Of a stretch of 42,913 nt of DNA, positions 17,056-24,281 are shown in pieces. The translations under genes and the position numbers were made by a program. Source of the DNA: Bacillota bacterium (GTDB lineage Bacteria; Bacillota; Bacilli; Bu12); the NCBI GenBank assembly GCA_014896485.1, contig JADBKH010000014.1:1-42913 (forward strand). Direction: 5' to 3'. Each line of letters opens with the position of its first letter. Within the stretch, counting starts at the first letter, position 1. The notes beneath the pieces were generated by a model. It did not search any database and was not told where the DNA came from. It saw only the letters and a list, made by a program, of their open reading frames with translations.

Positions 17056-18461
17056 GAAGAGACGGAAACGGCAACACGGCCAGAAAGATAGGCTTCCACG
17101 TCGCGGCGCAAGGCGTCAGCAGTCGCTTCGTCCGGACCTTCGGCATAAATCTCCTGGATCGCTGGATCGAGCAAGCGGATATAGCACCACGAACCGTCCT
17201 CCAGCTCGATCCGGACGCCCTCAAACCCTTGCTGGGCGACAACCCGACGGCCAGCCAGTCGAGTGGGCTGCCATTGGGCCAGGCGCTGCTGACGTTGCTG
17301 GAGGAGCTCGGGAGTCATCTCCACCCGCTGCACCGACCACTGCAGGTGACCGATCTCCTCTTCGATTTCCTGCAGCAATGCCCGTGGCCCTTTTCGAAGG
17401 GCCACCGCCAGATCGGCCACCAGTGTAGCCCCCAACAGGCCGTCCGGCTGTTGGCTGAGCGCCGGCAACGCAAGGCGCCCCGGCTCGGCCAAAGTCAGCG
17501 TCTTCCCGCTTTGTGCGGCACTGAGGTTCCAAAAACCGGGTGCACTGAGACGGACTGACTGGTGATAAGCCTGGGCCAACCGGGCGACACCTTGGGAGAC
17601 CGCGGCAGAAAGCACGATCTCTCCTTGTTGGCGGCGCAGATGATACAGGTTGTAAAGTGCCAACAACAGTCCCTCACACGGAGTGAGCAGTCGCCCGGCT
17701 TCGTCGACAACCAGAAAAGCGGCGCCGTCTGGCGCGATCAACAGCCCAAAATCCCCTTCCCCTGCCGCTACCGCTTCACCCACGTGCAGCGCATTTGTGG
17801 CGTTCACCGGTGCTACCTGTACTTGCTGTTGTGGTTGCACATCTGCTAGATGGACACTGCGCACATTTTGCCTTTCGAGCAGCTCCTCGGCATATCCCAC
17901 TGCTGCGCCCTGCTGGGTGTCCAGCACCACTTTGGCACGGCCACGTTTGCCTATCCCCTCCGGCAACGTGTCGTGCAGCCAGAGCGAAACTTGCTGTAGG
18001 TAAGCATCCTGCGGATCAAAAGCGGTCAAACTCCCCGGCGCAGAGGGAAGTGAGGTCTCTCCCACGGCTTGATAGGCTGCCTGCAGGGCCTGGGATTCCG
18101 ATACGGAGAGGGGACGCGCCTCTTTGGGCAGGAAAGTGATGCCCATCATCGTCTCTGGAAGCGTTCCCCCGCTGATAAAGATGCCGCCATCTGCGTGATG
18201 GCCAACCACAGCATGTGCAGCGACAGGCAAGGGCGTGGGCTGCTGTGCCCAAAAGACTTCCGCACCCAGCTGTTGTAGTGTTTGGGCAGCCTGACGTGCA
18301 AAGGCATCGGCAAGTGGCCGGCCATCGTGAAAGACCATGAGGCGTTTTGGTGGATTCGTCCCAAGGTAATAGGCAACGGCAGAGGAGAAGCGGCGTACGC
18401 TCTCATAGGTAAAATCATCGGCGATGGTCCCCAAAAATCCCAGCGGGGTAACAGCAGGCAC
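17052..18461 (-). CDS. Alpha-D-phosphohexomutase-fold protein lacking catalytic residues
   Basis: The 469-residue product follows the phosphoglucomutase/phosphomannomutase layout. [10 protein letters not shown] (8-17) stands where GTxGxRG is expected, [12 protein letters not shown] (43-54) where the vGxDxR segment is, [13 protein letters not shown] then DGGIFIS (75-97), and [14 protein letters not shown] (338-351) matches the DGLL helix. The catalytic loop is changed: TASHNP is replaced by SGGTLP (97-102), so phosphoserine and His are gone. The Mg loop DGDxDR became APDGAA (243-248), leaving one of three Asp. The C-terminal phosphate loop (RxSGTEP) is EDGSWC. It is thus probably not a mutase; a sugar-phosphate binding or regulatory role is possible. 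GTG 18461 lies seven bases after GGAGG. It precedes metK. Confidence 0.75.
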   Translation of the reverse strand: MPAVTPLGFLGTIADDFTYESVRRFSSAVAYYLGTNPPKRLMVFHDGRPLADAFARQAAQTLQQLGAEVFWAQQPTPLPVAAHAVVGHHADGGIFISGGTLPETMMGITFLPKEARPLSVSESQALQAAYQAVGETSLPSAPGSLTAFDPQDAYLQQVSLWLHDTLPEGIGKRGRAKVVLDTQQGAAVGYAEELLERQNVRSVHLADVQPQQQVQVAPVNATNALHVGEAVAAGEGDFGLLIAPDGAAFLVVDEAGRLLTPCEGLLLALYNLYHLRRQQGEIVLSAAVSQGVARLAQAYHQSVRLSAPGFWNLSAAQSGKTLTLAEPGRLALPALSQQPDGLLGATLVADLAVALRKGPRALLQEIEEEIGHLQWSVQRVEMTPELLQQRQQRLAQWQPTRLAGRRVVAQQGFEGVRIELEDGSWCYIRLLDPAIQEIYAEGPDEATADALRRDVEAYLSGRVAVSVSS

Positions 18462-18613
18462 GGTTGCACCTCCACGGTTAACGTGCTCCTTCTGCGATCG
18501 CCGTATACCCCTCCAATGCCTGCTACGCTCCCCCAAAGTTGCCATGACACAGGCAGCCCGCGGCGGGAAGACTACAGGGTAAGCCGGCAAGACGAAAGAG
18601 GAGGTTGTTCTCG

Positions 18614-18964
18614 ATGATCGGCGTCCGTCGCATCCGCAAGCGGCCACCACTTGGGTTTCTCCTGCGGGGCCCTATCGATACCGAAATAGGGAGCGTCTCT
18701 GCCATCCAGAAAGAGAGCATGCGCGAAGTCGATCGCCTGGCGTTGGTCGATGAGGCAATCCGCACACTGCTCTACTACACCGATGCCTATCTTGCAGGCA
18801 ACGCCGATATGGCCCCCTTGCGTCGGGCGCTTAAGCCCTACGCCCGGCCACTCAAATTGCAGATAGAAACCGCCAAGACTCCTGGCGATCTTTACACGCA
18901 GCTCAACCACATCCGCCGCAGCATTGGCCGCCAGCAACGCTTGCGCTCCTTGGCTTCCTCTTAA
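18614..18964 (+). CDS. Conserved-looking small protein of unknown function
   Basis: A 116-residue, basic, mostly helical protein (MIGVRRIRKRPPLGFLLRGP at the start, NHIRRSIGRQQRLRSLASS at the end). I recognise no domain, signal or membrane segment. The ATG at 18614 lies nine bases after a strong AGAGGAGG, the main evidence that the plus frame is real rather than the overlapping minus frame; TTG 18605 is an alternative start. It is divergent from the hexomutase-like gene and its TAA shares the palindrome TTAA with the fabZ stop, so the two convergent genes touch. No clear promoter is visible upstream. Confidence 0.6.
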   Translation: MIGVRRIRKRPPLGFLLRGPIDTEIGSVSAIQKESMREVDRLALVDEAIRTLLYYTDAYLAGNADMAPLRRALKPYARPLKLQIETAKTPGDLYTQLNHIRRSIGRQQRLRSLASS

Positions 18965-19407
18965 ACGGCTGGGGTGGGAACCAACATAAAGAGCAGCTCG
19001 GCCTCACAAGCCAGCTCACCATCGACAAGTGCGCGGCCGCTGGCACGACCCAGGTTGTGGCGAAAACTGTGGATTTCGGCATGTAAGTCGAGGAGATCTC
19101 CGGGTCGCACCTGATGGTGAAAACGCGCTTTCTCCACCCCTGTCAGCAATCCCAGCGGAGGAGCTTCCGCTGCTTCTCGTTGTGCGGACAGGGCGCAGCC
19201 GGCTGTTTGCGCCAACGCTTCCAAAATGAGCACGCCGGGCATCACCGGATAGGAGGGAAAATGCCCCTGAAAGAACCAAGCATCGTAGGAAAGGTTCTTG
19301 CGAGCGTGTGCCGATTTTCCTGGCTGCAAGCTAAGGATACGATCGACCATTAGAAAAGGGGAGCGATGGGGCAACAATCGGGTGACGTCAAAACGCTCTT
19401 CTTCCAA
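18961..19407 (-). CDS. fabZ: 3-hydroxyacyl-ACP dehydratase FabZ
   Basis: Dehydrates 3-hydroxyacyl-ACP in type II fatty acid synthesis. Hot-dog fold motifs are clear: LLPHRSPFLMVDRI (11-24) and GHFPSYPVMPGVLILEALAQ (48-67), with His49 and Glu63 as the catalytic pair. I chose the TTG at 19407: the ribosome site GGAAGGAG lies right after the response-regulator stop and 11 bases before it, giving 148 residues, normal for FabZ. An ATG at 19443 (160 residues) overlaps the regulator gene by 17 bases and has no site. It appears to be the last gene of the pgsA-kinase-regulator-fabZ operon. Confidence 0.92.
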   Translation of the reverse strand: MEEERFDVTRLLPHRSPFLMVDRILSLQPGKSAHARKNLSYDAWFFQGHFPSYPVMPGVLILEALAQTAGCALSAQREAAEAPPLGLLTGVEKARFHHQVRPGDLLDLHAEIHSFRHNLGRASGRALVDGELACEAELLFMLVPTPAV

Positions 19408-19426
19408 GATAGACGCCGCTCCTTCC

Positions 19427-20074
19427 CTATTCGGCGATGCCATTTTGCAATGCGTAGCGGGTCAAGTCGACCCGATTGTGGAGATTGAGCTTGGTCATGA
19501 TATTGGTGATGTGCGTCTGTACCGTCTTGATGCTGATGGTCAGACGGTCTGCGATCTCAGCGTTGGTCAACCCTTGCGCGATGAGGACAAGGATCTCCCG
19601 CTCCCGAGAGGTGAGCAGATCGACCTCCCTGCTGCGCGTTCCCCCCACACTCGGATGGGTGTAGGATTCGATCACCCGTTTGGCCGCCATCGGATCCAAA
19701 TAGGAAAGACCGTTTTGTACCTCTTCAATGGCCGCCAACAGATGCGAAGCCGCTGTGTTCTTAACCAGGTAGCCAGAAGCACCGGCAGCCAACGCAGCAC
19801 GGACATATTCCTGATCGTCGTACATCGACAGGATGACCACGTGGCAATCTGGCAACGCCTCGTGGATCTCTTTGGTGGCTTCCAACCCGTTTTTGTTCGG
19901 CATGCGGATATCCATGACGACAACGTCGGGATGTAGCTGCTTGGCAAGGCGCACCGCCTGCTCCCCGTCATCCGCTTCTGCAACGACTTCGAAGCGGTCG
20001 TCATCTTTCAAGATAGCGGCCAGTCCCTGCCGTACGATGACATGGTCATCCGCTAACAAGACGCGCGTCGGCAT
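19427..20074 (-). CDS. NarL/LuxR-family response regulator
   Basis: A 215-residue two-domain regulator. The receiver domain has the acidic pair DD (9-10), phospho-acceptor Asp55 (VVVMDIRMPN), a switch Ser in VVILSMYDD and the Lys in GYLVKN. The C-terminal GerE helix-turn-helix is LTSREREILVLIAQGLTNAEIADRL...VQTHITNIMTKL. The ATG at 20074 lies behind GGGAGGAG and overlaps the kinase gene by 29 bases. It clearly pairs with the upstream kinase; it resembles the LiaR/DesR/VraR group. Flanking pgsA and fabZ suggest it may control membrane lipid or envelope genes, which is inference. Confidence 0.92.
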   Translation of the reverse strand: MPTRVLLADDHVIVRQGLAAILKDDDRFEVVAEADDGEQAVRLAKQLHPDVVVMDIRMPNKNGLEATKEIHEALPDCHVVILSMYDDQEYVRAALAAGASGYLVKNTAASHLLAAIEEVQNGLSYLDPMAAKRVIESYTHPSVGGTRSREVDLLTSREREILVLIAQGLTNAEIADRLTISIKTVQTHITNIMTKLNLHNRVDLTRYALQNGIAE

Positions 20075-21146
20075 CGCTTCTCTCCTCCCATTGTTCCTGG
20101 GGAATGGGCACCACAAGCAGGATTTTGGTCCCGTTGCCGGGCGAGGATTGGATTTCAAGGTGGGCGCCGATCGTCTCAGCGCGCTCACGCATGCCGTACA
20201 ACCCCAAACCTCGTCCACTGGCTTCGGTGCGCACGCTGCTGGGATCAAATCCCACGCCATCGTCGCTGATCAACACCTGCAACTGCTTCCCCGAGGGCTG
20301 TTCGTGGACATGGATCTCCAAGTGGTGCATCTGTGCGTACTTGACAGCATTGCTGACCGCCTCTTGAATGATCCGAAAGACGGCCGTCTCAAGAGAAGAA
20401 TCGTAGCGCGGCAACTCATCGACCTGCAGATCGACCTGTACCTGTTCGCTGTCGACTCGGTGTTGCACATACCAGTGAATGGCCGCCGCCAAGCCCAGAT
20501 CATCGAGCATGGAAGGGCGCAAATCGTAGGTGATGCGGCGCATCTCGGTCAGCGTCCGCTCGATCTCCTCCTGCAATTCTGCGACGGCCTGCACCAAAAG
20601 CGGGTCGTGTAATTTGGAGCGAAGCAGCTCCGTACGAATGGCCAGACTGGCCAAATCCTGGGTCGTTTCGTCGTGCAGCTCCCGTGCGACCCGCTTGCGC
20701 TCCTGCTCCTGCGTCTCGATGATCATCCGCGATGCTTCTCGCCGGGAGGTCTCCAGAGCATCGACCATCTGGTTAAACGAGGCGGACAGATCGTGGATCA
20801 ACGGATCATCGGAAGATTCGATCGCCCGGGCCTGACGATCACCTTGCGTGATCTTGGAGATGGTATCCCGCAGTTGATAAAGAGGACGAAAGGCAATGCG
20901 CAGCAAAGTATAGTTGACGGCAGCAGAAAGCAGGACCCCTCCAAAAGAGAAGCCAAAAGCGAGGGCGGCTTCCTGTATACGGAAAAATTCCCGCGTCACC
21001 AGCGTTCCAACCACTGCACCAAACAAGACCACGGCCACATTGCCGATCAGGACCTTCTCAAAAATGGAGACAGGCAACCGGGGCAGCCGTTCCTCCTTGC
21101 TGTTCCCCCGTGTGGTACGCATCCGCTCACCGCTTCTCTGGCTCAT
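20046..21146 (-). CDS. Intramembrane-sensing histidine kinase (HisKA_3, NarL-type partner)
   Basis: 366 residues from ATG 21146, which overlaps the pgsA stop (ATGA). Two membrane helices, about 31-51 and 59-84, are joined by only some seven to eight residues (REFFRIQE), so there is practically no extracellular domain. A HAMP segment follows (FRPLYQLRDTISKITQGD), then a coiled coil, HisKA_3 with phospho-His158 in ERKRVARELHDETTQDL, and an HATPase domain with EAVSNAVKYAQ, DDGVGFDP and GLGLYGMRERAE. This is the DegS/LiaS/DesK class. Such kinases often sense the membrane state or an accessory protein. The long open frame up to 21686 is only the shadow of pgsA. Confidence 0.9.
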   Translation of the reverse strand: MSQRSGERMRTTRGNSKEERLPRLPVSIFEKVLIGNVAVVLFGAVVGTLVTREFFRIQEAALAFGFSFGGVLLSAAVNYTLLRIAFRPLYQLRDTISKITQGDRQARAIESSDDPLIHDLSASFNQMVDALETSRREASRMIIETQEQERKRVARELHDETTQDLASLAIRTELLRSKLHDPLLVQAVAELQEEIERTLTEMRRITYDLRPSMLDDLGLAAAIHWYVQHRVDSEQVQVDLQVDELPRYDSSLETAVFRIIQEAVSNAVKYAQMHHLEIHVHEQPSGKQLQVLISDDGVGFDPSSVRTEASGRGLGLYGMRERAETIGAHLEIQSSPGNGTKILLVVPIPQEQWEERSDADARLVSG

Positions 21147-21670
21147 TTCGTTGCGGGAGGCACGTGCATCGTACGCCAGCGAACGAGGTAATGAAAAGCT
21201 GCCACGAAGGTGGCAACGACGGCCATCCACAGGATCACCTCGGCACCGGGTAAGCGCAGTACGGCCAAGAAGATACCCACAAAGTAGAGCAGGGTGCTCA
21301 TCTTCCCGAATCGGTCGGCTGCAGGCGGTGGCCGGCGGATGAGCAACATGACCAACCCACCGATCAACATCCCCAGATCCCGCGCCAGCAAAAAGCCTGC
21401 TACCCACCACGAGACCTGTCCGCTCCAAGCCAGCAGAGCAATGACGGTCATCAGCAGGAGCTTGTCTGCGACAGGGTCCAAGATCTTTCCCAGGGAAGTC
21501 ACTTGGTGACGCCGTCGGGCGATGCGCCCATCCAGCACATCGGTCAACCCAGCGATGGCGAAGACCGCCAAGGCCAGCCACTGCTGGCCGCGCAGATGGC
21601 TGAGGTAGAGGCTTGCGTAGACGGGGATCAACAAGATACGGAAAAACGTAAAGGCGTTCGGCAAGTTCAC
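21143..21670 (-). CDS. pgsA: CDP-alcohol phosphatidyltransferase, PgsA-type
   Basis: Membrane enzyme of phosphatidylglycerol-phosphate synthesis (CDP-diacylglycerol plus glycerol-3-phosphate), or a close CDP-alcohol transferase. The 175-residue protein has about five hydrophobic segments and the complete family motif D-x2-D-G-x2-A-R-x8-G-x3-D-x3-D at Asp44, Asp47, Gly48, Ala51, Arg52, Gly61, Asp65, Asp69. The GTG at 21670 lies nine bases after GGAGG; the frame continues upstream without site. A perfect TATAAT at 21692-21697 puts a promoter directly in front, so it likely starts the operon with the kinase, regulator and fabZ. Many genomes carry a separate pgsA near recA/cinA, so this may be a paralogue. 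Confidence 0.85.
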   Translation of the reverse strand: MNLPNAFTFFRILLIPVYASLYLSHLRGQQWLALAVFAIAGLTDVLDGRIARRRHQVTSLGKILDPVADKLLLMTVIALLAWSGQVSWWVAGFLLARDLGMLIGGLVMLLIRRPPPAADRFGKMSTLLYFVGIFLAVLRLPGAEVILWMAVVATFVAAFHYLVRWRTMHVPPATK

Positions 21671-21691
21671 ATGCTGTTTCCTCCAACCGGT

Positions 21692-21724
21692 ATTATACAC
21701 ATTCCCGACGCTTCCCTCTTGCAA
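21692..21724 (-). promoter_or_regulatory. Promoter of pgsA-kinase-regulator-fabZ operon
   Basis: A perfect TATAAT (21697-21692) lies about 22 bases before the GTG start. The -35 is poor: AAGAGG at 17 bases, or TTGCAA at 21. The weak -35 suggests activation, possibly by the response regulator itself. Confidence 0.5.
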
Positions 21725-21746
21725 CATGCGCTCTCCCTCGATCGTG

Positions 21747-22751
21747 CTAGAGCATGTTTCCATGAGGTGTGGTCAACGGAGAGGTACCGAGCCGTTCCAA
21801 CGCCTTTCCCAACCCCAAGGCCACTGCCTCCAGCGGGTGATCGGCCAGGTAGGCAGCCACCCCCAGCTGCTGCGCGATCAGCTGATCCCACCCATAGAGC
21901 AGCGCTCCCCCTCCGGTGAGCACAATCCCGCGATCGAGGATATCTGCCGCCAACTCCGGCGGGGTGGCGGCGAGCACCTCATGAACCGTTCGGACGATTT
22001 CGCGCACTTCACCTCCGATGGCTTCGGCGACCTGATCGGACGTGAGTGTGGCATTTTTGGGCATTCCGCTGACCAGATCACGACCACGAATCTGCAACTG
22101 ATCGTTGCGCATGCCCGGCTGACAGGCGCCAATCGCGATCTTCACTTCTTCGGCGGTCCGCTCACCGATAAGGAGGTTGAAATGCTCCCGGACCCAACGG
22201 ACAATGGCACTGTCGAAGGCATCACCTGCCACCCGGATTGAGGTGGTCTCCACCACGCCTCCCAAAGAGAGTACAGCGATATCGGTCGTCCCCCCGCCGA
22301 TGTTGATCACCATCACACCGTGGGGAGAATCAAAATCGATGCCGCATCCCAACGCAGCCGCTTTGGGTTCCGGCACCAGGTAGACCGGCCGGGCTCCACA
22401 CTGCTCTGCCGCCTCTACAACTGCTTTGCGCTCGACTTCTGTGGACGTAGGGGGCACAGAGATGGCGACACGCGGATGCAGCATCATCCGCCCACCGGTC
22501 ACCCGCTTCAGAAAATAGGAGAGCATCTTCTGCGTCGTCTGAAAATCGGAGATGACACCTTCTCGCATGGGGCGAACCGCCACAATGTTCGCAGGGGTGC
22601 GCCCCACCATCTTTCTCGCTTCATTGCCTACACGCAGTACTTCGTGGGTCGTCGCATTGATCGCGACGACGGAGGGCTCATTGACGACGATTCCCCGTCC
22701 CTTGACCCACACCAAAACATTGGCCGTGCCCAAGTCTATGCCGATATCCAA
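21747..22751 (-). CDS. mbl: MreB/Mbl-family cell-shape actin homologue
   Basis: Forms membrane-bound filaments that guide lateral wall synthesis. The 334-residue protein contains the actin-fold signatures DIGIDLGTANVLVWVKG, EPSVVAI, the phosphate-2 loop INIGGGTTDIAVLSLGG and the adenosine loop TGGGALLYGWDQL. Length and the DIGIDLGTANVL start match Bacillus Mbl, and spoIIID directly upstream is the Bacillus arrangement. The TTG at 22751 is six bases after GGAGGAG and gives the canonical N-terminus; an ATG at 22802 is in frame but has no site. A MreB or MreBH assignment cannot be fully excluded. Confidence 0.93.
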   Translation of the reverse strand: MDIGIDLGTANVLVWVKGRGIVVNEPSVVAINATTHEVLRVGNEARKMVGRTPANIVAVRPMREGVISDFQTTQKMLSYFLKRVTGGRMMLHPRVAISVPPTSTEVERKAVVEAAEQCGARPVYLVPEPKAAALGCGIDFDSPHGVMVINIGGGTTDIAVLSLGGVVETTSIRVAGDAFDSAIVRWVREHFNLLIGERTAEEVKIAIGACQPGMRNDQLQIRGRDLVSGMPKNATLTSDQVAEAIGGEVREIVRTVHEVLAATPPELAADILDRGIVLTGGGALLYGWDQLIAQQLGVAAYLADHPLEAVALGLGKALERLGTSPLTTPHGNML

Positions 22752-23034
22752 GGTACTCTCCTCCCGCGGCACGGTGGTCGTTGCATGACGTCCTAAGGGC
22801 ATGCTTGTTCAACAGCCTAAGAATCCTACAGGCCGACAGATCTTGCAAGCATCGATACGCCGCTGCACAGGGGAATGTCCTTATCCAGGTGAAAGCTGGA
22901 TGCAAAAAAGAGCGGGGAGAAACGTTTGCGCGGGGAGGGGGAGCTCGTCCGCATGGGGATGCGCACCACATCCGCCAGGTGGGTTGTGTGCGGAAAACCG
23001 TCACAACGGCGGACGTGGTTGCCTCTTCGAGGGA

Positions 23035-23358
23035 TCACCGATGATCGGCATGCCGGGCTGCAGCTGCTTCTACATCGGCGTTGGACCATCCTACCGCGTA
23101 ATCGACCGACTCACTGCTCTGGTATTTCTTTTTGGTGGCTTCACCACCGCGCAGGTGTCGAATCGACTTGTGGTAGTCCAGGATGTCTTTGACCTGATCG
23201 AAGAGTTCGGGGTTGATGACCGGGAGGCGCTCTGTCAGATCCTTGTGAACCGTACTTTTGGAAACACCGAACCGCTTGGCAATGTCGCGGACCGTATCGT
23301 GGGTTTCTAAGATGTACTGGCCGATCTGCAGGGTTCTCTCCCGTATATAATCGTGCAC
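23035..23358 (-). CDS. spoIIID: Sporulation transcription factor SpoIIID
   Basis: DNA-binding regulator of mother-cell genes during sporulation. The sequence HDYIRERTLQIGQYILET, IAKRFGVSKSTVHKDLTERLP and ILDYHKSIRHLRGGEATKKKY is nearly collinear with Bacillus SpoIIID. The GTG at 23358 follows AGGAGG by nine bases; a frame extension to 23406 lacks support. At 107 residues it is some 14 longer than the Bacillus protein (93), with an acidic, Ala-rich tail (NADVEAAAARHADHR). It is monocistronic-looking, with a sigma-E-like promoter upstream and mbl downstream. Confidence 0.95.
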   Translation of the reverse strand: MHDYIRERTLQIGQYILETHDTVRDIAKRFGVSKSTVHKDLTERLPVINPELFDQVKDILDYHKSIRHLRGGEATKKKYQSSESVDYAVGWSNADVEAAAARHADHR

Positions 23359-23390
23359 GCCCCCTCGCCTCCTCGGGTTTGGTCGATCCA

Positions 23391-23418
23391 TGTATATGTG
23401 CGCCATGCGCGTTCATGA
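23391..23418 (-). promoter_or_regulatory. Possible sigma-E promoter of spoIIID
   Basis: On the minus strand TCATGAA (23418-23412) and CATATACA (23398-23391) are 13 bases apart, resembling the sigma-E -35 and -10 (CATACA-T). The match is partial; support comes from known sigma-E control of spoIIID in Bacillus. Confidence 0.35.
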
Positions 23419-23466
23419 GACAGAATCGGCCCCTTTGGCCCTCCTTGCGCTGATCCTGCAGCGGAG

Positions 23467-23508
23467 AAAGAAAAAGGCGGATGGGGCGCAGGCTACGCCA
23501 CATCCGTC
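23467..23508 (-). terminator. Intrinsic terminator after the spoIIQ-type gene
   Basis: GACGGATG (23508-23501) pairs with CATCCGCC (23483-23476) with one mismatch; inner GGCG and CGCC extend the stem around a short loop. TTTTTCTTTCT follows on the minus strand. Confidence 0.8.
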
Positions 23509-23531
23509 GGATATTTTTGCAACAGGTGGAT

Positions 23532-24230
23532 TCAGGCAGGCGGGAGCAACGTGGTCGGATCGATGGGCGCGCCATCCTTGCTAACCTCGAAGTGCAGGTG
23601 CACCGGTTCACTGCTTTCCAAGGGTGCACGTCCGCTGGTGCCAATCTTCTGCCCCGCTGAAATCGACTGTCCGGCCGAAACCGCTGTCGTCGCCAGCGAA
23701 GCATACGTCATCTGTAAACCTGTTTGCGTCTGGATAACGACCTCGTTGCCCAACAGCGGATCATAGTTGACCTTGGTCACTTTTCCCGCTGCTGCAGCCA
23801 TCACATCGAAGGGTTGCTTGTCCTGGCGGGCCAAATCAATGCCGGCATGGGGATAGAACGTATTGGCATACTGGATCAGCGCGGTCTGCTGCTGTGCTGG
23901 ATCCTCGCCACCAAAGAACCCAATGACCGTCTGCATGTGACTCGGGTCAGCAACAGGCCATGTAACGCCCTCTCCGCTGGTTGCACTTTTGGGCGCTGTG
24001 CTGGTACTGGCTGGCACGCTCACCTGGGCGCCTTTTTGCTCTCTTGAAGAAGTCCCGCCCATAATCGAGTGCCCAACGCCCGCCGCCCACAGGCCGCCGA
24101 GAACAACGAGTGCGATGACCAGATACGCCGTCGGAAAGAACCATTTGGTGCTACGCAGCCGTTGCCACGTGTTACGGACAAACGGCGCCTTCTGCTGTTT
24201 GCCGTCCGACTTGTTCAACTGATCTGCCAT
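23532..24230 (-). CDS. spoIIQ: SpoIIQ-type M23 peptidase-domain protein
   Basis: SpoIIQ is the forespore partner of SpoIIIAH in the channel between forespore and mother cell. The 232-residue protein has a cytoplasmic N-terminus, one membrane helix (about 33-53), a Ser/Thr-rich linker and a LytM domain (about 120-230). Here the zinc pattern is complete: His128-AGI-Asp132 and His211-L-His213. In Bacillus SpoIIQ one of these His is missing, so this version could be an active endopeptidase like the clostridial ones. The ATG follows GAGGTGA. Position between spoIID and spoIIID supports the name over a general M23 peptidase. Confidence 0.85.
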   Translation of the reverse strand: MADQLNKSDGKQQKAPFVRNTWQRLRSTKWFFPTAYLVIALVVLGGLWAAGVGHSIMGGTSSREQKGAQVSVPASTSTAPKSATSGEGVTWPVADPSHMQTVIGFFGGEDPAQQQTALIQYANTFYPHAGIDLARQDKQPFDVMAAAAGKVTKVNYDPLLGNEVVIQTQTGLQMTYASLATTAVSAGQSISAGQKIGTSGRAPLESSEPVHLHFEVSKDGAPIDPTTLLPPA

Positions 24231-24265
24231 AGTGTTGACTCACCTCGCTATGGCAGTCTCTCCAC

Positions 24266-24281
24266 TTTTCAACTTTTCAAC
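24266..24281. repeat. Tandem 8-bp repeat between spoIID and spoIIQ
   Basis: TTTTCAAC occurs twice head to tail, directly after the spoIID stop and before the spoIIQ start. It could be part of a spoIIQ promoter or operator, but I could not fit it to a sigma-F consensus. Confidence 0.5.

Noticed and set aside
16919-17242. 108-codon upstream extension of metK
   Set aside because: It would pass through a terminator and promoter and into the neighbouring gene; homology starts only after the CTG.
21147-21686. N-terminal 180-codon extension of the histidine kinase
   Set aside because: It is the out-of-frame shadow of pgsA; the ATGA overlap gives a proper start at 21146.
22752-23034. Possible gene or regulatory RNA between mbl and spoIIID
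   Set aside because: No frame with a ribosome site, no convincing hairpin with T-tract; only a weak TTGCAA...TAGGAT promoter-like pair for mbl. I see nothing definable.
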